From CBDUUP01 sp965370435 (GTDB taxonomy: Bacteria > Chloroflexota > Anaerolineae > Anaerolineales > UBA11579): a stretch of DNA of 5,373 nucleotides. Position 1 is the first letter of the stretch; every line of letters begins with the position of its first letter. The stretch covers positions 1 through 5,373 of the forward strand of contig CBDUUP010000312.1 in the NCBI GenBank assembly GCA_965370435.1, written 5' to 3'. The notes beneath the pieces are model-generated. The model saw only the letters and a list, made by a program, of their open reading frames with translations. It did no database searches and had not been told where the DNA came from. This document shows, piece after piece, positions 5,360 to 5,373 of the stretch. The translations under genes and the position numbers were made by a program.

Positions 5360-5373
5360 ACGCAAAATAAAAT

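Noticed and set aside
5360..5373. Terminator after the methyltransferase
   Set aside because: Only 14 bases remain, A-rich with no dyad; nothing can be concluded.

Overview
The window looks like part of a chromosome from a GC-rich, probably Chloroflexota (Anaerolineae-like) bacterium. That guess rests on three things: GC-rich housekeeping genes, a lipoprotein-anchored class B penicillin-binding protein with a Pro/Thr-rich linker, and intergenic spacers built from short repeats. The taxonomic call is an inference, not a search result. All supported genes are on the + strand.

Region 1 (1-2605) is a cell-envelope pair. The C-terminal part of a Maf nucleotide pyrophosphatase runs in from the left edge. 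Its stop codon overlaps the start codon of a 741-aa MecA-like class B penicillin-binding protein (PBP) in an ATGA arrangement, so the two are probably co-transcribed and translationally coupled.

Region 2 (2606-2868) is a 263-base spacer with a 9-bp tandem repeat and two imperfect inverted repeats. It ends in a -10-like box so close to the next start codon that the mRNA may be leaderless.

Region 3 (2869-3777) is rsgA (yloQ/yjeQ), the circularly permuted GTPase that assists 30S subunit maturation. All its diagnostic motifs are present.

Region 4 (3778-4123) is a 346-base transition from GC-rich to AT-rich DNA. It holds a compact hairpin, a possible small ORF, a consensus extended -10 promoter, a Shine-Dalgarno-like tract without a normal start codon, several dyads, and an open stretch in the same frame as the next gene that ends in a single TGA. 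Part of it may be a decayed gene, with weak resemblance to RelE/Gp49-type toxins.

Region 5 (4124-5359) is an AT-rich, complete DNA methyltransferase of the amino-methylating (N4-cytosine or N6-adenine) class. It has a TSPPY motif and a long helical insertion between SAM-binding motif II and motif III. Base composition differs sharply from the neighbouring genes (about 30-48% GC in sampled lines against about 63-68%), which fits horizontal acquisition. Any cognate restriction gene would lie beyond the right edge, so the window cannot show whether the enzyme is orphan or part of a restriction-modification or defence locus. The methyltransferase with its upstream relic zone is the most interesting part; no complete multi-gene novel system is visible.
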